From: a virus
Direction: 5' to 3' (one strand)
IMG/VR virus record: IMGVR_UViG_3300046777_001715
Span: 42,257 to 106,256 of that record
Length of the DNA stretch: 64,000 nt
Shown here: piece by piece, positions 44,598-51,769 of the stretch
Position numbering within the stretch: the stretch's first letter is position 1
Layout of the letters: each line of letters begins with the position of its first letter
Notes under the pieces: generated by a model
What the model saw: the letters and a program-made list of their open reading frames with translations, nothing else
Told to the model about the DNA's origin: nothing
The model's database searches: none
Position numbers and translations under genes: made by a program

Positions 44598-44905
44598 TGT
44601 CAGAGAGAGCAGAAATTAAAAGAGATGGCGCAAAAGGGCACAAGAATTCTGGTCGTGGGAATTACCAAAAAGCAGATGCTACCTGGCGTAATTTTGTAGT
44701 AGACTATAAAGAATACTCCAAATCAATCTCTATTTCACAAGACATATGGGCAAAGATTTGTACAGATACTTTTAAAGTAAGTAGGGACAAAAGCCCAGTA
44801 CTCAAGCTAATACTTGGCGGAGAAGGCTCTAAAACCAGACTTGCAGTAATTGAGTGGGCACTACTAGAGCAATTAATAGAATGTTGGGAGACACACAATG
44901 AGTGA
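44597..44905 (+). CDS. Possible PD-(D/E)XK resolvase-like nuclease
   Basis: The 102-residue protein has SGRGNYQKADATWRNFVVDYKEYSKSISI, in which D, then VDYK could represent the D...(D/E)xK catalytic core of small Holliday-junction or restriction-like nucleases, and LAVIEWALLEQL at the end. The family is common near recA in actinophages. The catalytic assignment is by pattern only and the protein is short for a complete fold. Confidence 0.45.
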   Translation: MSERAEIKRDGAKGHKNSGRGNYQKADATWRNFVVDYKEYSKSISISQDIWAKICTDTFKVSRDKSPVLKLILGGEGSKTRLAVIEWALLEQLIECWETHNE

Positions 44906-45233
44906 TAAAAATACACTGGAGCTTATAAGCGAAATTACAGAATTTAATGACTTGCATGAATTTATGTCTGACGAACAGTTAGATAGAGCCCTTGCAATTC
45001 TGGTAAAATTAATTATGAACCCAGAAGTTCCTTCCGCTAAAGCTCCAATGCTAATTATAGAATTGCAGGCAATTAGTGCCAAACTTGCCATTTTAGCCTC
45101 ATTTTACTCAACTATTGCCAAAGATAAGGCTGGAACTGTAAACAACAACAAAAAGAATGTCTACTACTCAGTCAAAGAAGCTCTGGATAGATTAGTTGAT
45201 GCACTTAAGTATTCTGCGAGGTATAGCCTTTAA
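44898..45233 (+). CDS. Hypothetical protein beside Cas4-like gene
   Basis: The 111-residue product is all-helical (ELISEITEFNDLHEFMSDEQLDRALAILVKLIMN). It overlaps the previous gene by 8 bases and the Cas4-like gene start by 1 base. This triple arrangement (small protein, helical protein, Cas4-like nuclease) suggests a recombination module. No domain recognised. Confidence 0.55.
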   Translation: MSDKNTLELISEITEFNDLHEFMSDEQLDRALAILVKLIMNPEVPSAKAPMLIIELQAISAKLAILASFYSTIAKDKAGTVNNNKKNVYYSVKEALDRLVDALKYSARYSL

Positions 45234-46018
45234 TGGGTAAAGCAATTATAAGTAATTTAAAGTTTAAAAAGTATGTTGGAAAATTTGATCCAGCATCTTT
45301 TGGCCAGCAACTAGATGACGCCTACCTTGCCACAAAAAGACCAGATGGAGAAATGACAAAGTATTCTTTTAGTCCTAGCACAATTGGATATGGTCATGGA
45401 AATTGTCCAAGATACTGGTACATGGCATTTAGTGGTGCAGAATTTATTGATGACAACAGCGCAGTAAATGTTGCTAACATGGCTGTTGGAACACAGTCTC
45501 ATGAAAGACTTCAAGGTTTAATTAAAACCTTCCCAGAGTTTGTTGAAGAAGAAAAAGAAATTAAAAACGAATATCCACCAATTCGTGGTTTCATAGACCT
45601 AGTTATGAATTACGACGGAGAAACTGTTATTGGAGAAATTAAAACTGCAAAGCAGGAGGTCTGGGATACCAGACAAGCAGAGATGAAGTCTTCAACAAAC
45701 CATATGCTTCAGCTTCTTACTTATATGAAGCTAACAAATGCCAAAGAGGGATTCTTTTTGTATGAGAATAAGAACACACAAGAGGTGCTTGTAATTCCAA
45801 TTCAAATGAATGATAGAAACTCAAAGATTATTAACGACACATTTGATTGGCTATGCAAGGTTTGGGACAACTTTAAGGAAGGAGATCTTCCAGTCATTCC
45901 AGACGGGTATACAAAGTCAAAGTCTCCATGCAAGTATTGCCCATTAAAGAAGTCTTGCTGGTCAAAAACTGCAGACGAAGGTTCTGTACACATATCTCCA
46001 ATGGATGTGACAGTGTAA
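45233..46018 (+). CDS. Cas4/RecB-like exonuclease
   Basis: The 261-residue protein has the PD-(D/E)XK nuclease series of Cas4/RecB: an N-terminal cysteine in NCPRYWY (about 60), GTQSHERLQ, IRGFIDLVM (Asp near 123), VIGEIKTAK (Glu-x-Lys, about 133-141), MLQLLTYMK (Gln), and a C-terminal CKYCPLKKSCW cluster. The four cysteines would hold an iron-sulphur cluster as in Cas4 and AddB. Phage Cas4-like enzymes usually act in recombination or end processing. No CRISPR array or other cas gene is present. Confidence 0.78.
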   Translation: MGKAIISNLKFKKYVGKFDPASFGQQLDDAYLATKRPDGEMTKYSFSPSTIGYGHGNCPRYWYMAFSGAEFIDDNSAVNVANMAVGTQSHERLQGLIKTFPEFVEEEKEIKNEYPPIRGFIDLVMNYDGETVIGEIKTAKQEVWDTRQAEMKSSTNHMLQLLTYMKLTNAKEGFFLYENKNTQEVLVIPIQMNDRNSKIINDTFDWLCKVWDNFKEGDLPVIPDGYTKSKSPCKYCPLKKSCWSKTADEGSVHISPMDVTV

Positions 46019-46293
46019 TGATTTGTGCAAACGGTGATTGCAAGCAAAAGTTTGAGCCAAAAACTCATAATCAAAAATATTGTTCTGATGAATGTTGCAG
46101 AATCGCAACAAACAAAAGGATTATGGAAAAGTATTATGAAAAGAAAGCTATTAGAAATGGCGCAGTAAGGCTTTGCAAATGCGGCGGACAACTAAGCAGA
46201 TACACTGAAAAAACTGTATGCACTATGTGCGTTGATAAGCAAAAGCGGGAAACAAGGGCAAGACTAAAGGAGATGCTTGATGGGATTAGCTAA
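46018..46293 (+). CDS. Cysteine-rich zinc-finger protein
   Basis: ATG at 46018 overlaps the Cas4-like stop (TAATG) and is chosen over the longer open frame beginning at 45928, which would lie inside that gene. The 91-residue product has a first knuckle CANGDC...KYCSDECC (like MYM/HNH-associated fingers) and a second CKCGGQ...CTMC, with a basic helix between (RIMEKYYEKKAIRN). DNA or RNA binding is likely. It precedes the RuvC-like gene. Confidence 0.6.
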   Translation: MICANGDCKQKFEPKTHNQKYCSDECCRIATNKRIMEKYYEKKAIRNGAVRLCKCGGQLSRYTEKTVCTMCVDKQKRETRARLKEMLDGIS

Positions 46294-46846
46294 TCTTGTT
46301 AAGTCTAAAGCCGTAAGAGTTTTAGGCATAGATGCGTCTACAAACTCAATAGCGTTTTGTCTCATGGACAATAATGTCCCAATAAAATGGGGCAAGCTTG
46401 AACTTAAAGGGCAAGACATATACGAAAAAATATATGATGCCAAAAGAAAAATGCATGCAATGATAGATGAGCTTAAGGCTGACTACATTGTAGTTGAGGG
46501 TGCGGTATTTGTTAAGTCTGCTGACGCTGTGATAAAATTATCATATGTCTATGGAGTTGTTATTGCTGAGCTTATGTCTACTGGTGCTAAGGTTATCACT
46601 ATTAGCCCATCCTCGTGGCAGGCGTACATTGGCAACAAAAATCCGACGAAAGATGAGAAGTCTGCAATAAGATTGAAAAATCCAGGTTACGCAGACTCTT
46701 GGTATCAAAACCAGTTAAGAAACATGCGTAAGCAAAGAACAGTAGACTTCTTTAATAACAAATACGGAAATAAGATCACAGACTTTGATGTAGCTGATAG
46801 TTTTGGAATTGCATACTACGGGAATCAGGTTTTAACAGAACGATGA
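46280..46846 (+). CDS. RuvC-like Holliday junction resolvase
   Basis: The 188-residue protein shows the RuvC RNase H-like series: RVLGIDASTNSIAF (Asp near 17), DYIVVEGAVFVKS (Glu near 75), ITISPSSWQAYIG, and DFDVADSFGIAYYG (C-terminal Asp pair near 173). It would cut four-way junctions before packaging. ATG at 46280 has AAGGAG 7 bases upstream and is preferred over TTG at 46277. Confidence 0.78.
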   Translation: MGLANLVKSKAVRVLGIDASTNSIAFCLMDNNVPIKWGKLELKGQDIYEKIYDAKRKMHAMIDELKADYIVVEGAVFVKSADAVIKLSYVYGVVIAELMSTGAKVITISPSSWQAYIGNKNPTKDEKSAIRLKNPGYADSWYQNQLRNMRKQRTVDFFNNKYGNKITDFDVADSFGIAYYGNQVLTER

Positions 46847-46989
46847 AATTATATCAAAGTAAAGATTGGCTGCACAGAAGGTACATAGTGCAAAAGAAAA
46901 CGGTTACAGAAATTGCTGCTGAATGCAAGGTTTCTGCAATGACAATACAAAGATACCTAGAACAGTTTGGATTGATTAAAAAAAGATGA
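46843..46989 (+). CDS. Small HTH protein (48 aa)
   Basis: The ATG overlaps the resolvase stop by 4 bases and the stop overlaps the next ATG by 4 bases, which marks it as a real gene in a coupled chain. The 48 residues contain KTVTEIAAECKVSAMTIQRYLEQFG, a typical helix-turn-helix. It could be a small regulator or recruit a partner to DNA. The same kind of domain occurs at the end of some phage endonucleases, but here it stands alone. Confidence 0.65.
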   Translation: MKLYQSKDWLHRRYIVQKKTVTEIAAECKVSAMTIQRYLEQFGLIKKR

Positions 46990-47549
46990 TACTTTATGGT
47001 GGAAGCTACAGTCAGGCTGGGCAGGAGTCTTTTGTTATAAATTCCCTAAAAGAAAAAAGAAACGGATTTTATGTAGAGATAGGTGCTTATGACTCAAAGA
47101 TTATGAGCAACACCTACCTACTTGAAACAGAATATGGTTGGTCTGGCATTGCACTAGAAATCGATCCAGCTAGATCAAATGAGTATAATTCTAATAGGTC
47201 TAATAAGTGTGTGACTGCAGATGCTACAACATTTAATTATTTAGATTATTTTATAGAAAACAATGTTCCAGAAAGAGTAGACTATTTACAGGTAGACATA
47301 GAGCCTGCACCACAATCTTTACAGGCTCTCAGAGCACTACCTCTTGACAGATACAGGTTCTCTATAGTAACATTTGAGCATGACCTTTACGTGGACCCAA
47401 GCAATGCCTTGGTAAAGCAAGAGGCTATAGAAATTTTAACCAAATATAATTATAAGCTTGTTAAAGAAAATGTTATGCACGAAGGTAATATTTTTGAAGA
47501 CTGGTGGATAGACAGAGAGATTCTAGAAGAAGTGGGTGTAATATGCTAA
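46986..47549 (+). CDS. FkbM-type SAM methyltransferase
   Basis: The 187-residue protein matches the FkbM family: AGQESFVINSLKEKRNGFYVEIGAYD (SAM-binding GxxD-like loop), MSNTYLLETEYGWSGIALEIDP, and VDYLQVDIE followed by FSIVTFEHD. FkbM enzymes O-methylate sugars and small metabolites. In a phage this might modify glycans on virion or host surface, or DNA-linked groups; the substrate is unknown. It lies in the replication block next to an HTH protein. Confidence 0.72.
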   Translation: MILYGGSYSQAGQESFVINSLKEKRNGFYVEIGAYDSKIMSNTYLLETEYGWSGIALEIDPARSNEYNSNRSNKCVTADATTFNYLDYFIENNVPERVDYLQVDIEPAPQSLQALRALPLDRYRFSIVTFEHDLYVDPSNALVKQEAIEILTKYNYKLVKENVMHEGNIFEDWWIDREILEEVGVIC

Positions 47550-47872
47550 AGCCAGTATTTGAAGATGTAAGAGACTTTAATTGCTCAGATCTATATTTAA
47601 AATCAGTTAGTGCTCCTTCAGGCGCTAAAATTTGGGGAGCATGCCATGAAATTGCACATCTTTTGATTGAAAAAAATATCTCATATGGTGATTCAGCGCT
47701 AAACCCTGCACGTATATTTTCTTCGGCGGATGCAACAGAACAATTAAAGGTCCGTATTGATGATAAATTAAATAGAGTTATGCATAATCAAGGCTATGCT
47801 GGAGATAACGATATTGATGATTTAATTGGATATTTGGTTTTATATAAGATTGCAAAGGCTCAACTCAATTGA
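47543..47872 (+). CDS. Hypothetical protein (DUF-type, phage)
   Basis: ATG at 47543 gives 109 residues and a 7-base overlap with the methyltransferase gene; the longer frame from 47504 would overlap more and lacks a good ribosome site. The sequence (AKIWGACHEIAHLLIEKNISYGDSALNPARIFSS ... LKVRIDDKLNRV) is typical of small phage proteins with a conserved YGDSALNP motif. The next gene begins at a perfect promoter that overlaps this stop. Confidence 0.6.
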   Translation: MLKPVFEDVRDFNCSDLYLKSVSAPSGAKIWGACHEIAHLLIEKNISYGDSALNPARIFSSADATEQLKVRIDDKLNRVMHNQGYAGDNDIDDLIGYLVLYKIAKAQLN

Positions 47873-47897
47873 CATTTTAGTCGACTAAAAGTATAAT
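47869..47897 (+). promoter_or_regulatory. Consensus leaderless terminase promoter with operator-like palindrome
   Basis: TTGACA (47869-47874), a 17-base spacer and TATAAT (47892-47897) match consensus fully. ATG 47904 follows the -10 by 6 bases without a ribosome site. The spacer is occupied by TTTTAGTCGACTAAAA (47875-47890), a perfect 16-bp palindrome well placed to act as a repressor or activator site. Confidence 0.8.
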
Positions 47898-47903
47898 ATA
47901 GTA

Positions 47904-48443
47904 ATGGCTGAGATAGAGTTAGCGGATCATTTTGACCGCATGAACAAAGTAGTTTCTGAACTACTCAAAGGAAATAACCCCACCCAAATTGCTACCCTGA
48001 CTGGTTTTAAAAGAGCAGAAGTTGTTGAGCTAATTGATGAGTGGAAGTCAGTCGTACACAATGATCAGAACGCTAGAGAGAGGGCTAAAGAAGCCGTATC
48101 TGGCGCTGATCAACATTATGCAATGCTTATTAAAGAGGCATGGAAAACTGTTGAGGATGCAGACACCCAAGGACAGCTTAGCGTAAAAGCTGGGGCGCTA
48201 AAGCTAATTGCGGACATTGAAACAAAAAGAATTGGAATGCTTCAGCAGGTAGGACTGCTTGACAATGCAGAGCTGGCAGGGCAGATTGCAGACACAGAAC
48301 GCAAGCAAGAGATCCTTGTTGGCATATTAAAAGAGGTTACAGCCACATGCCCAAATTGCAAAATGGATGTAGCACGTAGACTTTCGCAGATAACTGGAGT
48401 AGTAGAGCCTGTACAAATAGTAGAGGAGCGAGATGTCATTTGA
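47904..48443 (+). CDS. Probable terminase small subunit
   Basis: The 179-residue protein starts with an HTH-like segment (MNKVVSELLKGNNPTQIATLTGFKRAEVVELIDEWK), then a helical region (QGQLSVKAGALKLIADIETKRIGMLQQVGLL), and a CPNCKMDVARRL knuckle near 150. It directly precedes and overlaps the large terminase gene, so a role in recognising phage DNA for packaging is likely. The ATG is leaderless behind a consensus promoter. Confidence 0.65.
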   Translation: MAEIELADHFDRMNKVVSELLKGNNPTQIATLTGFKRAEVVELIDEWKSVVHNDQNARERAKEAVSGADQHYAMLIKEAWKTVEDADTQGQLSVKAGALKLIADIETKRIGMLQQVGLLDNAELAGQIADTERKQEILVGILKEVTATCPNCKMDVARRLSQITGVVEPVQIVEERDVI

Positions 48444-50229
48444 TTTTAGTGATCTTATTGACATGCTCGATGGCGAAGAGTTTGATGAGCGTCCAGTAGA
48501 CTTAAGAACATTTGTTACTAGCCCAGACTATTTAGGCTTACCACCGTTATCCGAATACCAATACACTTTAATTGAAAAGTCTTCACAGATTTATAAAGAA
48601 TCAACATTGAAGAAGCTCTTTGGTGAAGAAGAGGGCGGAAGAATGTTTAAGCAAACTTGTAATGAAGTTATAGCACAGCTTGGTAAGGGTTCAGGAAAAG
48701 ACTACTCTTCTACAATAGCAACCGCATATATAGTTTATTTGTTACTATGTCTAAAAGATCCAGCAACATATTATGGCAAGCCTCCTGGAGACTCAATTGA
48801 TATTCTAAACATTGCTATTAACGCACAGCAAGCAAACAATGTTTTCTTTAAAGGATTTAAAACTAGAATTGATCGCTCACCATGGTTTGCTGGAAAATAT
48901 GAATCTAAAGCTTCAGAAATGAAGTTTGATAAAGCTATTACTGTTCACTCAGGTCACTCTGAAAGAGAAGCTTGGGAAGGATATAACGTAATTATAGTTA
49001 TCCTTGATGAAATTTCAGGATTTGCTACAGAAAATACAACTGGTCATGATCAAGCAAAAACAGCTGACGCTATATATGACATGTATCGTGCCTCAGTTAT
49101 GTCACGTTTCCCAGACTTTGGAAAAGTTATTCTTCTATCTTTTCCACGCTTTAAAAACGACCCAATTCAAAAGTTTTATGAATCCGTAATTGCAGAAAAA
49201 GAAACTGTAATTCAAACTAAAGTTTTAAAGATGGACGAAGATCTTCCAGACGGAATTGAAGGAAATGAAGTAACTGTTGAATGGGAAGAAGATCACATTA
49301 AGGCATATAAATATCCAAAAACATATGCGCTTAAAAGGCCAACATGGGAAGTGAATCCAACAAAAAAGATTGAAGACTTTAAGGTTGATTTTTATAGAAA
49401 TCCATTAGATGCACTTGGAAGATTTGCATGCATGCCGCCAGAAGCTGTAGATGCTTTTTTTAAGTCAAGAGAAAAAGTTGAAAAAGCATTTAGCAATACT
49501 GGAATTGCAGTAGATAAGTTTGGAAGACTGGAGAATTGGTTTAAGCCACAAGAGGGCACAGATTACTTTATCCACGTAGACCTTGCACAAAAGCATGACC
49601 ACTGTGCAGTTTCTCTAGCACATGTTCGTGACTGGGTTAACGTAAGGGTTACAAATGAATATTCTCAGCCAGCACCAGTTGTTGAGGTTGATGCAGTAAT
49701 GTATTGGACCCCAACATCTGATAAGTCTGTAGATTTTACAGAGGTTAAAGACTATATCTTGTCTTTGAAGAGTGCTGGATTTAATATAAGAATATGTACG
49801 TTTGACAGATGGAACTCTCATGATATGATGCAACAACTAAAACAATACGGCATCAATACAGAGATTCTATCTGTCGCTAAAAAGCATTACGATGACATGG
49901 CAATGGTTGTGCTAGAGGAAAGAGTTAAGGGTCCTCACATACCATTGCTTATTGATGAATTGCTTCAGCTTAGAATTATGAGAGATAAAGTAGATCACCC
50001 AAGAAAAGGCTCTAAAGACTTGTCTGACGCAGTTTGTGGATCAATATACAATGCTATTTCAAGGTCTTTGGTTCCAACGGATAGAGAGATTAGGGTTCAT
50101 ACATATGAATCAATGAGTTATGACGCAGACTTTGGGGAGGCTAAAGAAGAATCATTTAATCTTATTAAGCCACCTAAATCTATGCCAAATGACTTGCAGG
50201 ACGCAATAGGAAGAATGATGACAATATGA
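48433..50229 (+). CDS. Terminase large subunit
   Basis: The 598-residue protein has an N-terminal ATPase with a Walker A variant QLGKGSGKDYSS (about 75-86) and Walker B VIIVILDEISGF (about 185-196), then a RNase H-like nuclease with FIHVDLAQKHDHCAVSLAHV (about 378-397), ICTFDRWNSHDMMQQL (about 455-470) and a C-terminal DLSDAVCGSIYNA motif (about 535). It packages DNA into the prohead and cuts the concatemer. The Walker A carries Asp after the invariant Lys, as in some actinophage terminases. Confidence 0.9.
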   Translation: MSFDFSDLIDMLDGEEFDERPVDLRTFVTSPDYLGLPPLSEYQYTLIEKSSQIYKESTLKKLFGEEEGGRMFKQTCNEVIAQLGKGSGKDYSSTIATAYIVYLLLCLKDPATYYGKPPGDSIDILNIAINAQQANNVFFKGFKTRIDRSPWFAGKYESKASEMKFDKAITVHSGHSEREAWEGYNVIIVILDEISGFATENTTGHDQAKTADAIYDMYRASVMSRFPDFGKVILLSFPRFKNDPIQKFYESVIAEKETVIQTKVLKMDEDLPDGIEGNEVTVEWEEDHIKAYKYPKTYALKRPTWEVNPTKKIEDFKVDFYRNPLDALGRFACMPPEAVDAFFKSREKVEKAFSNTGIAVDKFGRLENWFKPQEGTDYFIHVDLAQKHDHCAVSLAHVRDWVNVRVTNEYSQPAPVVEVDAVMYWTPTSDKSVDFTEVKDYILSLKSAGFNIRICTFDRWNSHDMMQQLKQYGINTEILSVAKKHYDDMAMVVLEERVKGPHIPLLIDELLQLRIMRDKVDHPRKGSKDLSDAVCGSIYNAISRSLVPTDREIRVHTYESMSYDADFGEAKEESFNLIKPPKSMPNDLQDAIGRMMTI

Positions 50230-50477
50230 CAAATATATACCAAGAGAGAGCAAAAGAATGCAAGTGCTGTGGAAAGCATGTTCCGCTTCCTACAGTTTTA
50301 CGTGAATTTAATGGAACCATGATGTGTCCTACTACATACGCAAACGTGTTGGAGTATACTAGGATATGGAAGCAAATTGGTTCTAGACCAACTGGAAGTA
50401 TTAGAAAGCATTTTTCTGAATATGTACAGCAAGTTGTTGAATCAACTATTGACAAGAGTGATGAGGCAAACGTATAA
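50226..50477 (+). CDS. Small cysteine-containing protein
   Basis: The 83-residue product overlaps the terminase stop by 4 bases. CKCCGKHVPLP and a later MCPTTYANVLEYTR indicate a zinc-binding knuckle similar to those in small phage DNA-binding proteins. The C-terminal half is helical. It ends 9 bases before a tRNA gene. No family recognised. Confidence 0.6.
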   Translation: MTNIYQERAKECKCCGKHVPLPTVLREFNGTMMCPTTYANVLEYTRIWKQIGSRPTGSIRKHFSEYVQQVVESTIDKSDEANV

Positions 50478-50486
50478 TTAAGCTAC

Positions 50487-50560
50487 GTGGTAGTAGCTTA
50501 GTCGGTTAAAGCCCCGAACTCATAATTCGGTAATCGTAGGTTCGAGTCCTACCTACCGCA
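50487..50560 (+). tRNA. tRNA-Met (CAT anticodon)
   Basis: A complete cloverleaf: acceptor GTGGTAG/CTACCGC, D arm with AGTCGGTTAA loop, anticodon stem CCGAA/TTCGG with loop CTCATAA (CAT at 50521-50523), T arm GTAGG-TTCGAGT-CCTAC. Discriminator A; CCA is not encoded. It could be elongator tRNA-Met or a tRNA-Ile with modified CAT; sequence alone does not decide. Confidence 0.9.
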
Positions 50561-50573
50561 CAAGGAGAAAGAA

Positions 50574-50885
50574 GTGGAAGACAATATGTCAGATCTAGAT
50601 CACTACATTGAAATTGGCGCTATTGAAGTTGCTGGTGTTGATGAAAGTGGAGAATTTATATTAAGCATTACGGAAGCGGCAAAAGAGTTGGCTCCAGAAC
50701 TTTGGGCAGCTCATGTTAATCATATAGACGAAACTTTAGTGGCGCTTTATGAAAAAGGGCTTATGTCTGTAGACTATGACGAAAATCTAGAGGCCACATT
50801 TTCCTTGAGCGAAGAAGGCATGAAGGTTGCAAAATCTTTTGGGCTTCTTCCAATGGATGTAGAAAAAGATATACCAAACAATTAA
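50574..50885 (+). CDS. Small winged-helix-like protein
   Basis: The 103-residue protein starts at GTG behind AAGGAG that overlaps the end of the tRNA transcript. ILSITEAAKELAPELWAAHVNHIDETLVALYEKGLMSVDYDENLEATFSLSEEGMKVA resembles a winged helix with a final wing strand. Such proteins often regulate or aid packaging. It sits between tRNA-Met and the small RNA candidate. Function unknown. Confidence 0.6.
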   Translation: MEDNMSDLDHYIEIGAIEVAGVDESGEFILSITEAAKELAPELWAAHVNHIDETLVALYEKGLMSVDYDENLEATFSLSEEGMKVAKSFGLLPMDVEKDIPNN

Positions 50886-50908
50886 ATGAGTTTTTAAAAA
50901 AAACGTAA

Positions 50909-50914
50909 TATAAT
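50909..50914 (+). promoter_or_regulatory. -10 box for small RNA candidate
   Basis: TATAAT (50909-50914) stands about 7 bases before the predicted 5' end of a structured RNA. No clear -35 box; an A/T-rich upstream stretch may help. Confidence 0.45.
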
Positions 50915-50920
50915 TATCCT

Positions 50921-51009
50921 GTAGGAGCTAACCCCCCTACGCATTCGGGCTCGCTACCTTGGGATGATTATGGTTACGTAAAGGCTAACAGTCGTTAGCC
51001 TTTACTTTT
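50921..51009 (+). ncRNA. Putative structured small RNA with terminator
   Basis: This non-coding stretch between a gene and tRNA-Arg is preceded by TATAAT and ends in a strong hairpin (TAAAGGCTAAC, 50979-50989, with GTTAGCCTTTA, 50994-51004). GTAG-GAGC (50921-50928) can pair with GCTC-CTAC (50949-50957, one bulge), and TAACC (50929-50933) with GGTTA (50972-50976), making a pseudoknot. GCTAAC occurs twice (50927, 50984), so the first copy could compete for the terminator arm GTTAGC, like an attenuator. No known family is recognised. Confidence 0.5.
50979..51009 (+). terminator. Strong terminator before tRNA-Arg
   Basis: Eleven base pairs, TAAAGGCTAAC (50979-50989) with GTTAGCCTTTA (50994-51004), loop AGTC, then CTTTTG. 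The tract runs directly into the tRNA-Arg gene. Confidence 0.75.
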
Positions 51010-51082
51010 GCCCTTGTAGCTCAGCGGATAGAGCGAGACTCTTCTAAGGTCTGCGTCGGAGGTTCGATTCCTTCCAGGGGCG
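51010..51082 (+). tRNA. tRNA-Arg (TCT anticodon)
   Basis: Acceptor GCCCTTG/CAGGGGC, anticodon stem AGACT/GGTCT with loop CTTCTAA (TCT at 51043-51045), T arm GGAGG-TTCGATT-CCTTC. Discriminator G; CCA not encoded. It reads AGA, the dominant arginine codon in most genes of this window, so it probably supports late translation. Confidence 0.9.
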
Positions 51083-51087
51083 CAAAA

Positions 51088-51096
51088 TGCTATAAT
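51088..51096 (+). promoter_or_regulatory. Extended -10 promoter for endolysin
   Basis: TGCTATAAT (51088-51096) lies just after the tRNA, followed by a leader with TAGGAGG before the ATG at 51125. Confidence 0.65.
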
Positions 51097-51124
51097 TAAA
51101 TTAATCTATTCCATAGGAGGAAAA

Positions 51125-51694
51125 ATGGCAGAAGAAACAAGACACCCAAATGCAGTAAAGGTTTTGGCGGCAGCCAGAAAGTATGCTGAAGAAGGGTACA
51201 CAGAAGGACCAAACAACGATACAATTTTTGGAAAGCGCTATGGCATGAACAATCAACCATGGTGTGCAATGTTTGTATCAGGTTGTTTTGATGATGCAGG
51301 GCTAGTTCATCTAGTTGCGGCATCTACAAAGAAGGGCTTTGCATCTTGCGATGCAGGAGCACAGTGGTTTGCAAAGAACAAGAGAATTGTTCCGATTGGG
51401 CAAGCACAAGCAGGAGACGTAGTATTCTTTAACTTTGACAAGACACCAACTGACACAGAGCATGTTGGAATTGTAATTTCAAATGATGGAAAAAATCTTA
51501 TTACTTACGAAGGAAATACATCTGGAGATTCAAAGGGATCGCAGGCAAATGGTGACGGCGTATTTAAGAAGAAAAGAGCCTACAGCCTTGTAATGTCAGT
51601 TGCAAGACCAGATTGGGATGCACCAGCACCAGCTGCTAAGCCAGCAGCTAAGAAGGCAGCTCCAGTCAAGAAGGCAGTTGCAAAGAAGAAGTAA
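51125..51694 (+). CDS. CHAP-domain endolysin
   Basis: The 189-residue protein has a CHAP amidase/endopeptidase domain: NQPWCAMFVS with catalytic Cys47, TEHVGIVIS with His113, and YEGNTSG with the third polar residue near 129-131. It would cut peptidoglycan peptide bonds to release virions. The C-terminal 35 residues are Ala/Pro/Lys rich (PAAKKAAPVKKAVAKKK) and could bind the acidic cell wall. No signal peptide, so a holin is needed; candidates lie at 56.1-56.5 kb. It has its own promoter and a good ribosome site. Confidence 0.82.
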   Translation: MAEETRHPNAVKVLAAARKYAEEGYTEGPNNDTIFGKRYGMNNQPWCAMFVSGCFDDAGLVHLVAASTKKGFASCDAGAQWFAKNKRIVPIGQAQAGDVVFFNFDKTPTDTEHVGIVISNDGKNLITYEGNTSGDSKGSQANGDGVFKKKRAYSLVMSVARPDWDAPAPAAKPAAKKAAPVKKAVAKKK

Positions 51695-51698
51695 GTTT

Positions 51699-51707
51699 TG
51701 CTATAAT
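51699..51707 (+). promoter_or_regulatory. Extended -10 promoter for Hsp20 gene
   Basis: TTGCTATAAT with TATAAT at 51702-51707 begins right after the endolysin stop. The predicted RNA starts within a 10-bp perfect stem. Confidence 0.6.
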
Positions 51708-51740
51708 AATATACGGGTCGCCTTCGGGGGCCCGTATATT
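51708..51740 (+). terminator. Hairpin at start of Hsp20 transcript / end of endolysin
   Basis: AATATACGGG (51708-51717) and CCCGTATATT (51731-51740) form a perfect 10-bp stem; the loop contains a further CC-TTCG-GG turn. It overlaps the predicted transcription start. It could end the endolysin transcript, or cap and stabilise the Hsp20 mRNA, or both. The following AATTTATTT is only weakly terminator-like. Confidence 0.6.
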
Positions 51741-51769
51741 AATTTATTTGCTTAAAAAGGAGAAATAAA

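Noticed and set aside
45233-46018. Cas4-like gene as evidence for a CRISPR-Cas locus
   Set aside because: No direct-repeat array and no cas1, cas2 or effector gene in the window; Cas4-like nucleases are common in phages.
45928-46018. Upstream extension of the zinc-finger gene
   Set aside because: It overlaps the conserved C-terminal cysteine cluster of the Cas4-like gene; ATG 46018 fits the common TAATG coupling.
50487-50560. tRNA-Met gene as a pseudogene or integration remnant
   Set aside because: All stems pair and the loops are standard, so it is most likely functional.
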